The notes under the pieces are model-generated. The model searched no databases, was not told the origin of the DNA, and was given only the letters and a program-made list of their open reading frames with translations. A DNA stretch of 63,506 bases, taken from NCBI GenBank assembly GCA_900543055.1, contig UQQI01000002.1, positions 1-63,506 on the forward strand, written 5' to 3'. The first letter of the stretch is position 1. The number at the start of each line of letters is the position of its first letter. Source of the stretch: an uncultured Mollicutes bacterium (GTDB lineage: Bacteria; Bacillota_I; Bacilli_A; RF39; UBA660). Of this stretch, positions 42,723 to 51,118 are shown piece by piece. Made by a program: the position numbers and the translations under genes.

Positions 42723-44648
42723 CTAAACATCAAGATTCTCTACATAAGTAGCATTTGTTTCAATAAATTCACGTCTTGGTTCAACTTCTTCACCCATAAG
42801 TTTTGAAAAAACTTCATCAGCAGCAATTGTATCATCAACTGTAATTTGTCTTAGCACTCTCTTATGTATATCCATTGTAGTTTCATTTAATTCTTCAGCA
42901 TCCATTTCTCCTAAACCCTTCATACGTGCTATATCATATTTTGTATTAGGAGATAAAGTTGCTAAATATTCATCTCTTTCTTCTTCATTCAAAACATATT
43001 TAATAGTTTTTCCGTGTTTTATACAGAAAAGCGGAGGTTGAGCGGCATATACATGTCCTGCTTCAACAATAGGTCTAAAGAAACGATAGAATAATGTTAA
43101 TAATAATACACGAATATGACTACCATCAACATCTGCATCTGTCATTATAATTATCTTATGATATCTTAACTTAGATAAATCAAAATCTTCACCTATTCCT
43201 GTTCCAAAAGCTGTAATTATTGTACGAATTTCTTCATTACTTAGTGCTCTATCTAATCTTGCTTTTTCAACATTTAAAATCTTTCCACGTAAAGGTAATA
43301 TAGCTTGTGTCATACTATCTCTACCTTTAATTGCAGAACCACCAGCAGAATCACCTTCGACTAAAAATATTTCACTAACAGAAGCATCTTTACTCTTACA
43401 ATCAGATAATTTCCCATAGAAATTAGTAACATCCAAATCACCTTTTCTACGAGTTAATTCTCTTGCTTTTTTAGCAGCAACCCTTGCTCTACTTGCAGTC
43501 ATAGATTTTTCAACTATTATTTTTGCTTGATCTGGATTTTCCATTAAAAATCTTTCTAAAGCTTGGGAAAATATTTTATCAGCTATTCCTCTTACTTCAC
43601 TATTACCTAATTTTGTCTTTGTTTGACCTTCAAATTGAGGATTAGGATGTTTAACAGAAATAATCATAGTAAGACCTTCTCTTACATCATCCCCAGTAAG
43701 AGGGTCATCTTTTTCTTTTAATATTCCTGCACTAGAAGCATATTTATTAAGAATTCTTGTTAATGCTCGTCTAACACCATCCTCATGAGTACCACCTTCT
43801 GGAGTAATAATATTATTTACAAAAGAATAAATACTAGCATTATACGATTCATTATATTGTAAAGCAACTTCTACTTTAATATCATTTTCTTCTCCTTCAA
43901 CATTAATTATTGTTTCATGAATTGGCGATTTATTTTTATTAAGCATAGTTACATATTCAATTAATCCACCTTCATAGTGAAAAGAATCTTTTTTATCAGG
44001 TTCCCTATCATCATATAAAGATATTCTTAAACCTTTATTTAAATAAGCTAATTCTTGCAATCTTGTTTTTAAAACGTCATAATCATAAACTGTTGTTTCT
44101 GTAAATATTTCATCGTCTGGTAAGAAGTGAACTGTTGTACCAGTTCTATCTTCATCACAACTATCAATTACTTTTAAAGCTTCATCAGGATGTCCACCAT
44201 GACTAAAACGTTGATAATATACCTTTTTATTTTTATAAACTTTTACTTCTAGCCAATCACTTAAAGCATTAACAACACTAGCACCTACTCCATGAAGTCC
44301 ACCAGATACTTTATATCCTCCTCCACCAAATTTTCCACCAGCATGTAATACTGTATAAACTGTTTCCACAGTACTTTTCCCTGTCTTTGGATGAATATCA
44401 ACAGGAATTCCACGACCATCATCTTTTACTATAATGCTATTATCTTTACATATAGTAACTTCGATATGTGTACAATAACCAGCTAAAGCTTCATCTATTG
44501 CATTGTCTACTATTTCCCATACTAAATGATGTAATCCTTTAGAACTTGTACTACCTATATACATACCAGGTCTTTTTCTAACAGCTTCAAGTCCCTCCAA
44601 AACTTGAATAGCAGAAGAATCATACTTTGCTTCTACTTTCTCACTCAT
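42723..44648 (-). CDS. gyrB: DNA gyrase subunit B
   Basis: GyrB supplies ATP hydrolysis for gyrase. The 641-residue protein has the GHKL ATP site (EIVDNAIDEALAGY, about 40-53; GLHGVGASVVNALS, about 111-124), and the TOPRIM domain with EGDSAGGSA (about 429) and DADVDGSHIR (about 502). The ATG at 44648 is chosen; a GTG two codons upstream opens the same frame. The ribosome site is weak (AGGTAG), and recF ends 9 bases before, so coupling is possible. Confidence 0.98.
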   Translation of the reverse strand: MSEKVEAKYDSSAIQVLEGLEAVRKRPGMYIGSTSSKGLHHLVWEIVDNAIDEALAGYCTHIEVTICKDNSIIVKDDGRGIPVDIHPKTGKSTVETVYTVLHAGGKFGGGGYKVSGGLHGVGASVVNALSDWLEVKVYKNKKVYYQRFSHGGHPDEALKVIDSCDEDRTGTTVHFLPDDEIFTETTVYDYDVLKTRLQELAYLNKGLRISLYDDREPDKKDSFHYEGGLIEYVTMLNKNKSPIHETIINVEGEENDIKVEVALQYNESYNASIYSFVNNIITPEGGTHEDGVRRALTRILNKYASSAGILKEKDDPLTGDDVREGLTMIISVKHPNPQFEGQTKTKLGNSEVRGIADKIFSQALERFLMENPDQAKIIVEKSMTASRARVAAKKARELTRRKGDLDVTNFYGKLSDCKSKDASVSEIFLVEGDSAGGSAIKGRDSMTQAILPLRGKILNVEKARLDRALSNEEIRTIITAFGTGIGEDFDLSKLRYHKIIIMTDADVDGSHIRVLLLTLFYRFFRPIVEAGHVYAAQPPLFCIKHGKTIKYVLNEEERDEYLATLSPNTKYDIARMKGLGEMDAEELNETTMDIHKRVLRQITVDDTIAADEVFSKLMGEEVEPRREFIETNATYVENLDV

Positions 44649-44657
44649 CAACACTAC

Positions 44658-45770
44658 CTACTTTCTTTCTACATTCCCATTATTAACATTGAAAATGTAT
44701 GCATTTTCTACATATTTTTTATTAATATTTCTTAGATCTGTTGTAGTAATTATACTTTGAACATCATCTAAATTAATAATTTTCAATAACTTATTTCTCT
44801 TTTTTATATCCAATTCACTAAAAATATCATCCAATAGTAGAACTGGAGAAGTACCAGTAAACTCTTTAAATATAGGAATTTCTGATATTTTAAAAGATAA
44901 AATAGCTAATTTTTGTTGTCCTTGAGAACCATAATATTTTAAATCATTACCTTTATATTCAAAATAGAAATCATCTCTATGAGGACCATATATAGTCATA
45001 CCATAGTTAAGTTCTTTTAAATAATTTTTTTTAAATGTATGTTTTAACTTTTTTCTTATATTTTCAGAATCGTAATCATTAATTTGAATATTAGGAACAT
45101 ATTTAACAACAAGACCATTATCATTTGATATATCTTTATAATATTTATCTATATATATATTTATAAAATCAATATATTCTTTTCTTTTTTGATAAATATA
45201 CGTTGCTTTCTCTATTAATTTATCAGTTATTATATCCAAATAATTAATATCTGCAATACTATTATTAAACAATATCTTCAAATATTCATTTCTCGTTTTT
45301 AATAATTTATTATATTCATTGTAAATTTTTATATAACTTCTAGATAATTGTGATAATTGAATGTTAAGTAAATTTCTACGAACATTAGGAGATCCTTTTA
45401 TTATTTCTAAATCATCAGGAGTAAATACTATTACATTTAGATTTGTTATATAATCTACTATTTTTCTAATAGTATTTTTATTAACTTCTAATTTTTTTTC
45501 TTCTTCAGAAATATTAATAGATAATTTAGTAATAATTTTATTATTTTTTATTGTTCCTTCTATTGAACATTTATTTTTACCAAACTGTATTATATTAGGA
45601 CTATTTCCTACTCTATGTGATTTAGTTAGAGCTAAAATAGTAATTGCTTCAAGAATATTAGTTTTTCCTTGAGCATTATCTCCAACGAAAATATTCATCT
45701 TATTATTTAAAGTTATATTACATTTTGAATAGTTTCTAAAATTAAGTAAGTTAATTTTTCTAATAATCAT
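44658..45770 (-). CDS. recF: DNA replication and repair protein RecF
   Basis: RecF is an SMC-like ATPase that helps load RecA at gaps. The 370-residue protein has Walker A FVGDNAQGKTNILEA (about 28-42), the signature YGSQGQQKLAILSFK (about 283-297) and Walker B PVLLLDDIFSELD (about 315-327). Its ribosome site is poor. A strong site (AGGGGG, 45805-45810) lies further upstream before a 5-codon mini-ORF (45780-45797, MDVSF), which may couple translation to recF. Confidence 0.96.
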   Translation of the reverse strand: MIIRKINLLNFRNYSKCNITLNNKMNIFVGDNAQGKTNILEAITILALTKSHRVGNSPNIIQFGKNKCSIEGTIKNNKIITKLSINISEEEKKLEVNKNTIRKIVDYITNLNVIVFTPDDLEIIKGSPNVRRNLLNIQLSQLSRSYIKIYNEYNKLLKTRNEYLKILFNNSIADINYLDIITDKLIEKATYIYQKRKEYIDFINIYIDKYYKDISNDNGLVVKYVPNIQINDYDSENIRKKLKHTFKKNYLKELNYGMTIYGPHRDDFYFEYKGNDLKYYGSQGQQKLAILSFKISEIPIFKEFTGTSPVLLLDDIFSELDIKKRNKLLKIINLDDVQSIITTTDLRNINKKYVENAYIFNVNNGNVERK

Positions 45771-45838
45771 TTTAAACCGCTAAAAAGACACATCCATAAA
45801 ATTACCCCCTAACATGGTATTCCTATACATACATGTAT

Positions 45839-45847
45839 ATTATACCA
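45839..45847 (-). promoter_or_regulatory. Extended -10 promoter of recF-gyrB-gyrA
   Basis: Minus-strand TGGTATAAT (TG-n plus perfect TATAAT, with TATAAT at 45839-45844) lies between the comK terminator and recF, so the recF-gyrBA unit can be transcribed independently of comK. The -35 region is poor. Confidence 0.6.
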
Positions 45848-45869
45848 TAAATAGCCCTATTTAAGCAGA

Positions 45870-45896
45870 AAAAAATAGCTAAATTAGCTATTTTTT
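45870..45896 (-). terminator. Terminator overlapping the comK stop
   Basis: An 11-base stem (45886-45896 with 45870-45880) with a 5-base loop contains the comK TAA (45884-45886). A/T runs on both sides make it a possible bidirectional terminator. Confidence 0.8.
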
Positions 45897-46345
45897 CTTT
45901 TTGATAACACATTTTTTAACCTCGTTGCTCTAGCAATTTGATTTTCCATTGATCGAAGTGAGCACGGAACTATAATTTCCTTCTTGTTGTCAAAAACAAT
46001 TCTCGTATTGCTCTCATCTACTCTATAGATATTTTCGACTCTTCCAACAGAAATCCACGCACAATCGTCGGCTCTAGGTGATGTTGTAGGAAATGCAATT
46101 AATTCATTTGTATCAGCAATAACTATTGGCACTTTATATTCGGCTCCTAGTATTTCTTTAGCTCCCTTCTTTCTGCCTTCATAGCTACTACCAAAATATT
46201 TACAACTATCTTCCATAATATTTAAAGGATTATCGTCAATTATATAACGACTATCATCTTCATATATTAGGCTAGACTCCTTTCCGTTTGGCAAAATTGC
46301 CAATGTTCCCTTATTAAACTCGTATAAATTCTTGTTATTTAACAT
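45884..46345 (-). CDS. comK: ComK-family competence transcription factor
   Basis: ComK is the master activator of DNA-uptake genes in Bacillus. The 153-residue protein matches ComK along nearly its whole length: PLNIMEDSCKYFGSSYEGRKKGA (split PLNIMEDSCK, then YFGSSYEGRKKGA, about 37-60), PIVIADTNELIAFPTTSPR, AWISVGRV and SMENQIARATRLKNVLSKR. It stops where Bacillus ComK continues about 35 residues with its MecA-binding tail (FMLYPK). It sits between dnaN and recF, where Bacillus has yaaA. GC is higher than its neighbours: 88 of 240 bases at 45961-46200. A GGGGGGAG site and a hairpin (46367-46386) precede the ATG. Confidence 0.9.
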   Translation of the reverse strand: MLNNKNLYEFNKGTLAILPNGKESSLIYEDDSRYIIDDNPLNIMEDSCKYFGSSYEGRKKGAKEILGAEYKVPIVIADTNELIAFPTTSPRADDCAWISVGRVENIYRVDESNTRIVFDNKKEIIVPCSLRSMENQIARATRLKNVLSKRKNS

Positions 46346-46366
46346 ATTATCAATTCTCCCCCCAAA

Positions 46367-46386
46367 CAAGAGCTAATGTGCTCTTG
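46367..46386 (-). promoter_or_regulatory. Leader hairpin just before the comK ribosome site
   Basis: A perfect 7-base stem (CAAGAGC/GCTCTTG) with a 6-base loop lies about 7 bases upstream of the GGGGGGAG ribosome site of comK. There is no T tract after it, so translation control or mRNA stability is more likely than termination. Confidence 0.5.
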
Positions 46387-46494
46387 CATAATAATCATAT
46401 AACAATAAGTTTTACACTTTTGTAGAATTTTGACGAAAGAACACATAAAATTTTCTTTCTATATAAATTATTATTAATTTTTATGATTTTTTTG

Positions 46495-46528
46495 TAAAAA
46501 AAAAGAGAAATTTAAATTTTTTCTCTTA
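46495..46528 (-). terminator. Terminator overlapping the dnaN stop
   Basis: Minus-strand AAGAGAAA (46520-46527) pairs with TTTCTCTT (46503-46510), followed by a long T run. The TAA of dnaN (46526-46528) overlaps the first arm. Confidence 0.8.
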
Positions 46529-47653
46529 ATATGTTCTAATTGGTAAAACTAATTGAGTTAAAGTTTCGTCTTCTGTTGATTTTATAAGGATTGGCTTTAC
46601 TTCTCCTACAAAATGTAAATCAACAGTTTCTGTTGAAAAACTCTTTAATGCTTCCATCATATATTTAGCACTAAATGAAATTTTAATATCTTCATTATTG
46701 TTTTTAGAAATACTCATTTTTTCTTCTACACGACCAATTTCAGCAGAACTACTTTTTAATGTTAATGTATTTCCTTCTGTTTCTAAAGTAACTATATTTT
46801 TTTCTTTATCACTAGTTAAAATACTTACACGATCAATTACACTATAGAAATCATTTAAATTAGTACTTACTACTAAATAAGAATCATCAGGTAAAAGATT
46901 TGCAGTATTAGGATATGTTCCATTAATTAAACGAGATTCAAATTTTAAATTACCATTTTTAAATAAAACTTTATTATTAAAGATATGAACCTCAACTTCT
47001 TCACTATCATCACCTAAAATTTTTGTAAATTCAATCAAGTTATGACTAGGAATTACGATATTATAATTATCTTCACTTACTTTTTCTAATTTAACTATTT
47101 TTCTAGCTAAACGATATGAATCTGTAGAATTACATTCAAGAATATCCCCTACTATATTAAAGTTAATACCAGTTAAAACAGGCTTACTTTCTTCATTAGA
47201 TGTTGCAAATGCTGTTTGATTAACAATACTTTTTAAAACACCAGCATTAATATTAATTTTTTTCTTACTTTCTTCTAAACCAACATTAGGATATTCTGAT
47301 TCACTAATACCATTTAAATTAAATTCACTATTTTCTGTGTAAATTAATATTTTTAATTCATCAATAACTTCTACATTGATATATTGGTCAGGTAATTTTC
47401 TAACTATATCTAATATGTATTTACCTTGAATAATGATACTACCTTCGCTATCTATTTTAAATTCATCATCATTAACCGATTCAATAGTAGTTTGAATAGT
47501 AATATCATTGTCACTTGCAGTTAAAGTAAGTTTTTTCTTTTTTAATTCAAATTTAATACCTGCAAGTACTGGAATTAAATTTTTAGTAGATATTGCTTTT
47601 GATACTTTTGATAAAGCGTCTAATAATAAATCTTTTTTAATTGTAAATTTCAT
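46526..47653 (-). CDS. dnaN: DNA polymerase III beta clamp
   Basis: DnaN forms the sliding clamp ring. The 375-residue protein is normal length and starts MKFTIKKDLLLDALSKVSKAIS; three repeated clamp domains follow, and the end VDLHFVGEVKPILIKS...LVLPIRTY is the conserved C-terminal clamp motif. A terminator at its stop separates it from comK and recF, unlike the dnaA-dnaN-yaaA-recF operon of Bacillus. Confidence 0.97.
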   Translation of the reverse strand: MKFTIKKDLLLDALSKVSKAISTKNLIPVLAGIKFELKKKKLTLTASDNDITIQTTIESVNDDEFKIDSEGSIIIQGKYILDIVRKLPDQYINVEVIDELKILIYTENSEFNLNGISESEYPNVGLEESKKKININAGVLKSIVNQTAFATSNEESKPVLTGINFNIVGDILECNSTDSYRLARKIVKLEKVSEDNYNIVIPSHNLIEFTKILGDDSEEVEVHIFNNKVLFKNGNLKFESRLINGTYPNTANLLPDDSYLVVSTNLNDFYSVIDRVSILTSDKEKNIVTLETEGNTLTLKSSSAEIGRVEEKMSISKNNNEDIKISFSAKYMMEALKSFSTETVDLHFVGEVKPILIKSTEDETLTQLVLPIRTY

Positions 47654-47776
47654 ATATTATTCCTTCTTTCTTATTTATATTTATATTATAGCTGTGGAAA
47701 AAGTTGAAAACTCAAAAATTATCTTATTTTTCAACAAAAATGTATTCACATAACCTGTGGAAAAGCATCTTAAAAC
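47654..47776. promoter_or_regulatory. dnaA-dnaN intergenic part of oriC
   Basis: This 123-bp gap has two identical DnaA-box-like 9-mers TGTGGAAAA (47693-47701 and 47756-47764; consensus TGTGGATAA with one change) and a very AT-rich core, in the position of the unwinding part of the bipartite Bacillus oriC. No clear run of DnaA-trio triplets follows the box, so the unwinding element is uncertain. A possible stem lies at 47703-47736. Confidence 0.7.
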
Positions 47777-49171
47777 TCACATGTTTTTCACAACCCCAAT
47801 ATCTTTCTTTAATTTTTCTATTATATTAGCTAAATCTTTATTAACTTTTATCTCATTTTCAATTTTTTCAACTGAATGCATTACTGTAGAATGGTCTTTA
47901 CCACCAAATTCAGTACCAATCTTAGGAAAACTCTCATTTGTCATTACTCTACATAAATACATAGCAATTTGCCGTGGAAAAGAAATATTTGAACTCCTCT
48001 TTTTACTTCTTATATCATCAACTGTGATTTGGAAATATTCAGATACGATTTTTTGTATCCTATGAATATCATTTTTCTCTCCTATTCCTTTACTAATAAA
48101 GTCTTTTAAAGCATCAATTGCTAAATCAAGATTAATTTTTTCTTTTCCCATAATAGTTGAATATGCAATTAATCTAGTAATAGAACCTTCTAGATTTCTA
48201 ACATCCGGTCCTATATTTGATGCAATATACTCTATTACATCATCTGGTATTTCTTGCTCAACATTTTCTGCAACTATTTTTTTCTTTAAAATTTCCATTC
48301 TAAGAGAGAAATCTGGTGGGAATATATTAACTGTTAATCCCCAGCAAAATCTTGTTCTTAAACGATCTTCTAATAATTTTAAATCATCTGGAGATCTATC
48401 TGATGAAATAATAATTTGCTTATTATCATTATATAAATTATTAAATGTATGGAAAAATTCTTGTTGCGATTGTGTTGCTCCTCCTAAAAATTGTATATCA
48501 TCAATTAATAAAACATCTATATTTCTATATTTATCTTTAAAGAAATCAACATAATTAAAATTAGTTCCTTTATCATCTTTTCTTGTAGATTTAACAAATT
48601 CTTCTCTAAATTGTTCGCTTGTAACATAAAGGACTCTTTTATCAGAATTTTCAACTATATAGTTTCCTATAGCATGCATTAAATGGGTCTTCCCTAACCC
48701 ACTATTTCCAAATAGAAATAAAGGATTATATATTTTTCCAGGATTCTCTGCTACAGAAAGAGCAGCCGCTCTTGCGAATTTGTTTGTATTTCCTACAATA
48801 AAATTATCAAAAGTATAGTTTTTCTTTAAATTAGAATTAATATTAAATTGTTTATTAGGTGGTGATTTATCTTCTAGTTTTTTCTTTTCTTCTAACATTT
48901 CTTTTTCAACTATAATTGAGGATATTTCTTCTTCCAATAAAAATAATAGTTCATATGAAGAATCAGTTAATTCATTTAGTTTGTTAGATATTGTCTCATA
49001 ATAATTCTCTTGCAAATGTTTTTTGTGGATTGGCATAGGAACTATTATATAAGCTTTTTCATCTTTTAGTTCATACAATTTTGTTTCCTTAAACCAAGTT
49101 TGATAAGAGATGGATGAGATTTCATCTTTTATTTGTTCAAGTATTTTAGACCATAGAATATCTACATTCAA
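47777..49171 (-). CDS. dnaA: Chromosomal replication initiator DnaA
   Basis: DnaA binds DnaA boxes, opens the origin and loads the helicase. The 464-residue protein has domain I (ILWSKILEQIKDEISSISYQTWF), the AAA+ Walker A FLFGNSGLGKTHLMHAIG (about 164-181), Walker B VLLIDDIQFLGG, and the domain IV signature FGGKDHSTVMHSV (about 431-443). I choose the TTG at 49171, about 7 bases after GGGGAGATGG; another TTG 11 codons upstream has a poor site. Boxes on both sides support its role here. Confidence 0.96.
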   Translation of the reverse strand: MNVDILWSKILEQIKDEISSISYQTWFKETKLYELKDEKAYIIVPMPIHKKHLQENYYETISNKLNELTDSSYELLFLLEEEISSIIVEKEMLEEKKKLEDKSPPNKQFNINSNLKKNYTFDNFIVGNTNKFARAAALSVAENPGKIYNPLFLFGNSGLGKTHLMHAIGNYIVENSDKRVLYVTSEQFREEFVKSTRKDDKGTNFNYVDFFKDKYRNIDVLLIDDIQFLGGATQSQQEFFHTFNNLYNDNKQIIISSDRSPDDLKLLEDRLRTRFCWGLTVNIFPPDFSLRMEILKKKIVAENVEQEIPDDVIEYIASNIGPDVRNLEGSITRLIAYSTIMGKEKINLDLAIDALKDFISKGIGEKNDIHRIQKIVSEYFQITVDDIRSKKRSSNISFPRQIAMYLCRVMTNESFPKIGTEFGGKDHSTVMHSVEKIENEIKVNKDLANIIEKLKKDIGVVKNM

Positions 49172-49204
49172 TTTACCATCTCCCCATAAGTAATAATCAA
49201 TCAA

Positions 49205-49600
49205 ACCTATTCTACATTAAAACAATTAAAAATGAAAGTAAAAAAACATAAAAAAACAAATTAATTTTGTAGATTAAATTTGATGTGTCGATATATACAA
49301 TAACATATTTTTTCATTTTATTGAATAAAAAAATAATTAAATTTTTTTTATTGCAAAAACAAGATACTTTTCAACATAATTTTACACTTCAAAAACATAA
49401 AGAAAATAGGTTTCGACATTTTCCACCAATATTCCACAAAGTTTTCAACAATTGAAGTGTATATATAATAAGGTTAAAAATAAGTTTTCCACATTTTCCA
49501 CAGAAAAGTTATTAATAGGTAACAAAAAAGTTTTAAACAAACTTGTGGAAATTGTTAATAACTAAAAAAAATAATTAAAAAAAAATAAATTAACAACTTT
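49205..49600. promoter_or_regulatory. Upstream part of oriC with a DnaA-box cluster
   Basis: Between divergently oriented dnaA and rpmH, the gap carries two abutting TTTTCCACA boxes (49485-49493, 49494-49502), TGTGGAAAT in the other orientation (49544-49552), and weaker matches TATTCCACA (49430) and TTTTCCACC (49419). All genes to the left run left and all to the right run right, as expected at a replication origin. Together with the dnaA-dnaN gap this forms a bipartite oriC. Confidence 0.85.
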
Positions 49601-49603
49601 TAT

Positions 49604-49633
49604 TTGACAAAATCACAATTATATTATTATAAT
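49604..49633 (+). promoter_or_regulatory. Sigma-A promoter of rpmH
   Basis: TTGACA (49604-49609) and TATAAT (49628-49633), both perfect, are 18 bases apart, about 30 bases before the rpmH ATG. Confidence 0.88.
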
Positions 49634-49663
49634 AATGTAGATTTATGTCTGGAGGTGGAACAA

Positions 49664-49786
49664 ATGAAGAGAACATATCAACCAAACAATCGTAAAAAAT
49701 CAAAAAAATTAGGATTTTTTGCACGTAAGAAAACAAACATTTTAAATCGTCGTCGTCGTAAAGGACGTAAAAGTCTTTGCAAATAA
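49664..49786 (+). CDS. rpmH: Ribosomal protein L34 (shortened)
   Basis: L34 is a small basic 50S protein. The 40-residue product keeps both conserved ends (MKRTYQPNNRKKSKKLGFFAR and RRRRKGRKSLCK) but lacks about 4 residues in the middle, where other species have K-N-G-R before the RRRR block (usual length 44). CTGGAGGTGG gives a strong ribosome site 5' of the ATG. It is followed by its own terminator and then rnpA, the universal neighbour. Confidence 0.95.
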   Translation: MKRTYQPNNRKKSKKLGFFARKKTNILNRRRRKGRKSLCK

Positions 49787-49817
49787 AAATACCGCTGCTA
49801 AAAAACAGTGGTTTTTT
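49786..49817 (+). terminator. Terminator after rpmH
   Basis: ACCGCTG (49791-49797) pairs with CAGTGGT (49806-49812), one G-T wobble, followed by T6. It lies between rpmH and rnpA, so rnpA is made by read-through or processing. Confidence 0.85.
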
Positions 49818-49845
49818 ACTATAAAAAGATAGGAATAGGGATATT

Positions 49846-50166
49846 ATGAGAAAAACATACATAGTAAAAGAAGCAAAAGATTTTGAAAATATAATAAAAA
49901 AAGGAAAATGTCGTAAAAATCAAAGCTTTGTAATACATTTTAAAAAGAATAATTTACCATATGATAAATATGGAATATCTGTTAGTAAAAAATTAGGTAA
50001 TGCTGTTTTTAGAAACAAATATAAGAGAAAATTAAGAAGTATTATAGATAATTATAGAAAAATATATAATAATGGAGAAGATTATATTATAATATTAAGA
50101 AGAGGCGGAGTAGAGAAGTCGTTTCAAGATTTGGAAAGAGATTTTTTAAATCTTATGAAACGTTAG
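49846..50166 (+). CDS. rnpA: Ribonuclease P protein component
   Basis: RnpA assists the RNase P RNA in 5' tRNA maturation. The 106-residue basic protein has the N-terminal aromatic region and the RNR-type motif as FRNKYKRKLRSIIDNY (about 59-74), with the GISVSKKLGNAV strand before it. Standard family length is 110-120. yidC follows 19 bases later. Confidence 0.95.
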   Translation: MRKTYIVKEAKDFENIIKKGKCRKNQSFVIHFKKNNLPYDKYGISVSKKLGNAVFRNKYKRKLRSIIDNYRKIYNNGEDYIIILRRGGVEKSFQDLERDFLNLMKR

Positions 50167-50185
50167 TGTAGAAAGGAAAGCAAGG

Positions 50186-51118
50186 ATGAAAAAAAACAAA
50201 AAATTCAAAATAGTAATAGTATTGTTACTTTTATTATTAACAACAGGGTGTACAAAGACATTAACAGATAGTGATAAGAAAGCTGTAAAAAATGAAAAAA
50301 CAGGTCAAACATTAACGGAGAATATATTATGTAGACCAACAAATAAAGAAACAATAAAACTTTATGAAAAAAATAAAGTTAAAATTGATAAATTACCTGA
50401 ATGTAAAGATTTTAGTATAACTTCTGGTAAATATGAAGGTTTATGGACAAGTTTATTCGTAAAACCATTAGCTTTTATATTAATATGGTTAGGAAATCTA
50501 GTTAAAAACAACGCAATATCAATTATTATTGTAAGTATAGCTATAAGATTAATTGCATTCCCATTAACAAAAAAGACTGCAATGCAATCTGAGTTAATAA
50601 AAAAAGCACAACCAGAATTAAATAGAATTCAAAAAAAATATGCTAATAAACAAGATCAAGAGTCAATGATTAAACAAAATCAAGAAATTATGATGGTATA
50701 TCAAAAATATAAAATAAATCCTATTTCAGGATGCTTATTTGCTTTTATACAATTACCAATATTTATTGCATTTTTTGAAGCAATTCAAAGAACACCAGTA
50801 ATTTTTGAAGACAAATTCTTAGGATTACAACTTGGAACAACACCAGCAATTGGTATTACATCATCAACATTATATGCATATTTAATTATAATGATAATAA
50901 TTGGAGCAACAACTTTCTTCTCATTTAAACTAAACTCAACAGGAAACATGGAAGACCCATCAATGAAAATGATGCCAACTATGATGACTGTGATGATTAT
51001 TGTAACTGCCTTATTCATGCCATCAGGTTTAGGAATATATTGGGCTACATCAAATTTATTTACAATAGTTCAAAATGTAATGGTTAAAAGGAGTAAAGAA
51101 GTAAATGGAAAAGCATAA
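50186..51118 (+). CDS. yidC: Membrane protein insertase YidC (SpoIIIJ type)
   Basis: YidC inserts membrane proteins with or without SecYEG. The 310-residue protein has a lipoprotein signal (LLLLLTTGC, Cys at about 22) and five membrane segments after residue 90, with the substrate-groove Arg in SIAIRLIAFPLT (about 127), and SGCLFAFIQLPIFIAFFEAI and LGIYWATSNLFTIVQ. This is the Gram-positive YidC1/SpoIIIJ type. It overlaps jag by 14 bases. Confidence 0.96.
   Translation: MKKNKKFKIVIVLLLLLLTTGCTKTLTDSDKKAVKNEKTGQTLTENILCRPTNKETIKLYEKNKVKIDKLPECKDFSITSGKYEGLWTSLFVKPLAFILIWLGNLVKNNAISIIIVSIAIRLIAFPLTKKTAMQSELIKKAQPELNRIQKKYANKQDQESMIKQNQEIMMVYQKYKINPISGCLFAFIQLPIFIAFFEAIQRTPVIFEDKFLGLQLGTTPAIGITSSTLYAYLIIMIIIGATTFFSFKLNSTGNMEDPSMKMMPTMMTVMIIVTALFMPSGLGIYWATSNLFTIVQNVMVKRSKEVNGKA

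Noticed and set aside
47654..47700. DnaA-trio unwinding element after the last DnaA box toward dnaN
   Set aside because: After TTTTTCCACAG the sequence CTATAATATAAATATAAATAAG does not show repeated CTA/CTT-type triplets, so the element cannot be claimed.
50785..51018. Antisense hydrophobic ORF inside yidC
   Set aside because: The hydrophobic pattern mirrors the yidC membrane helices; no ribosome site.
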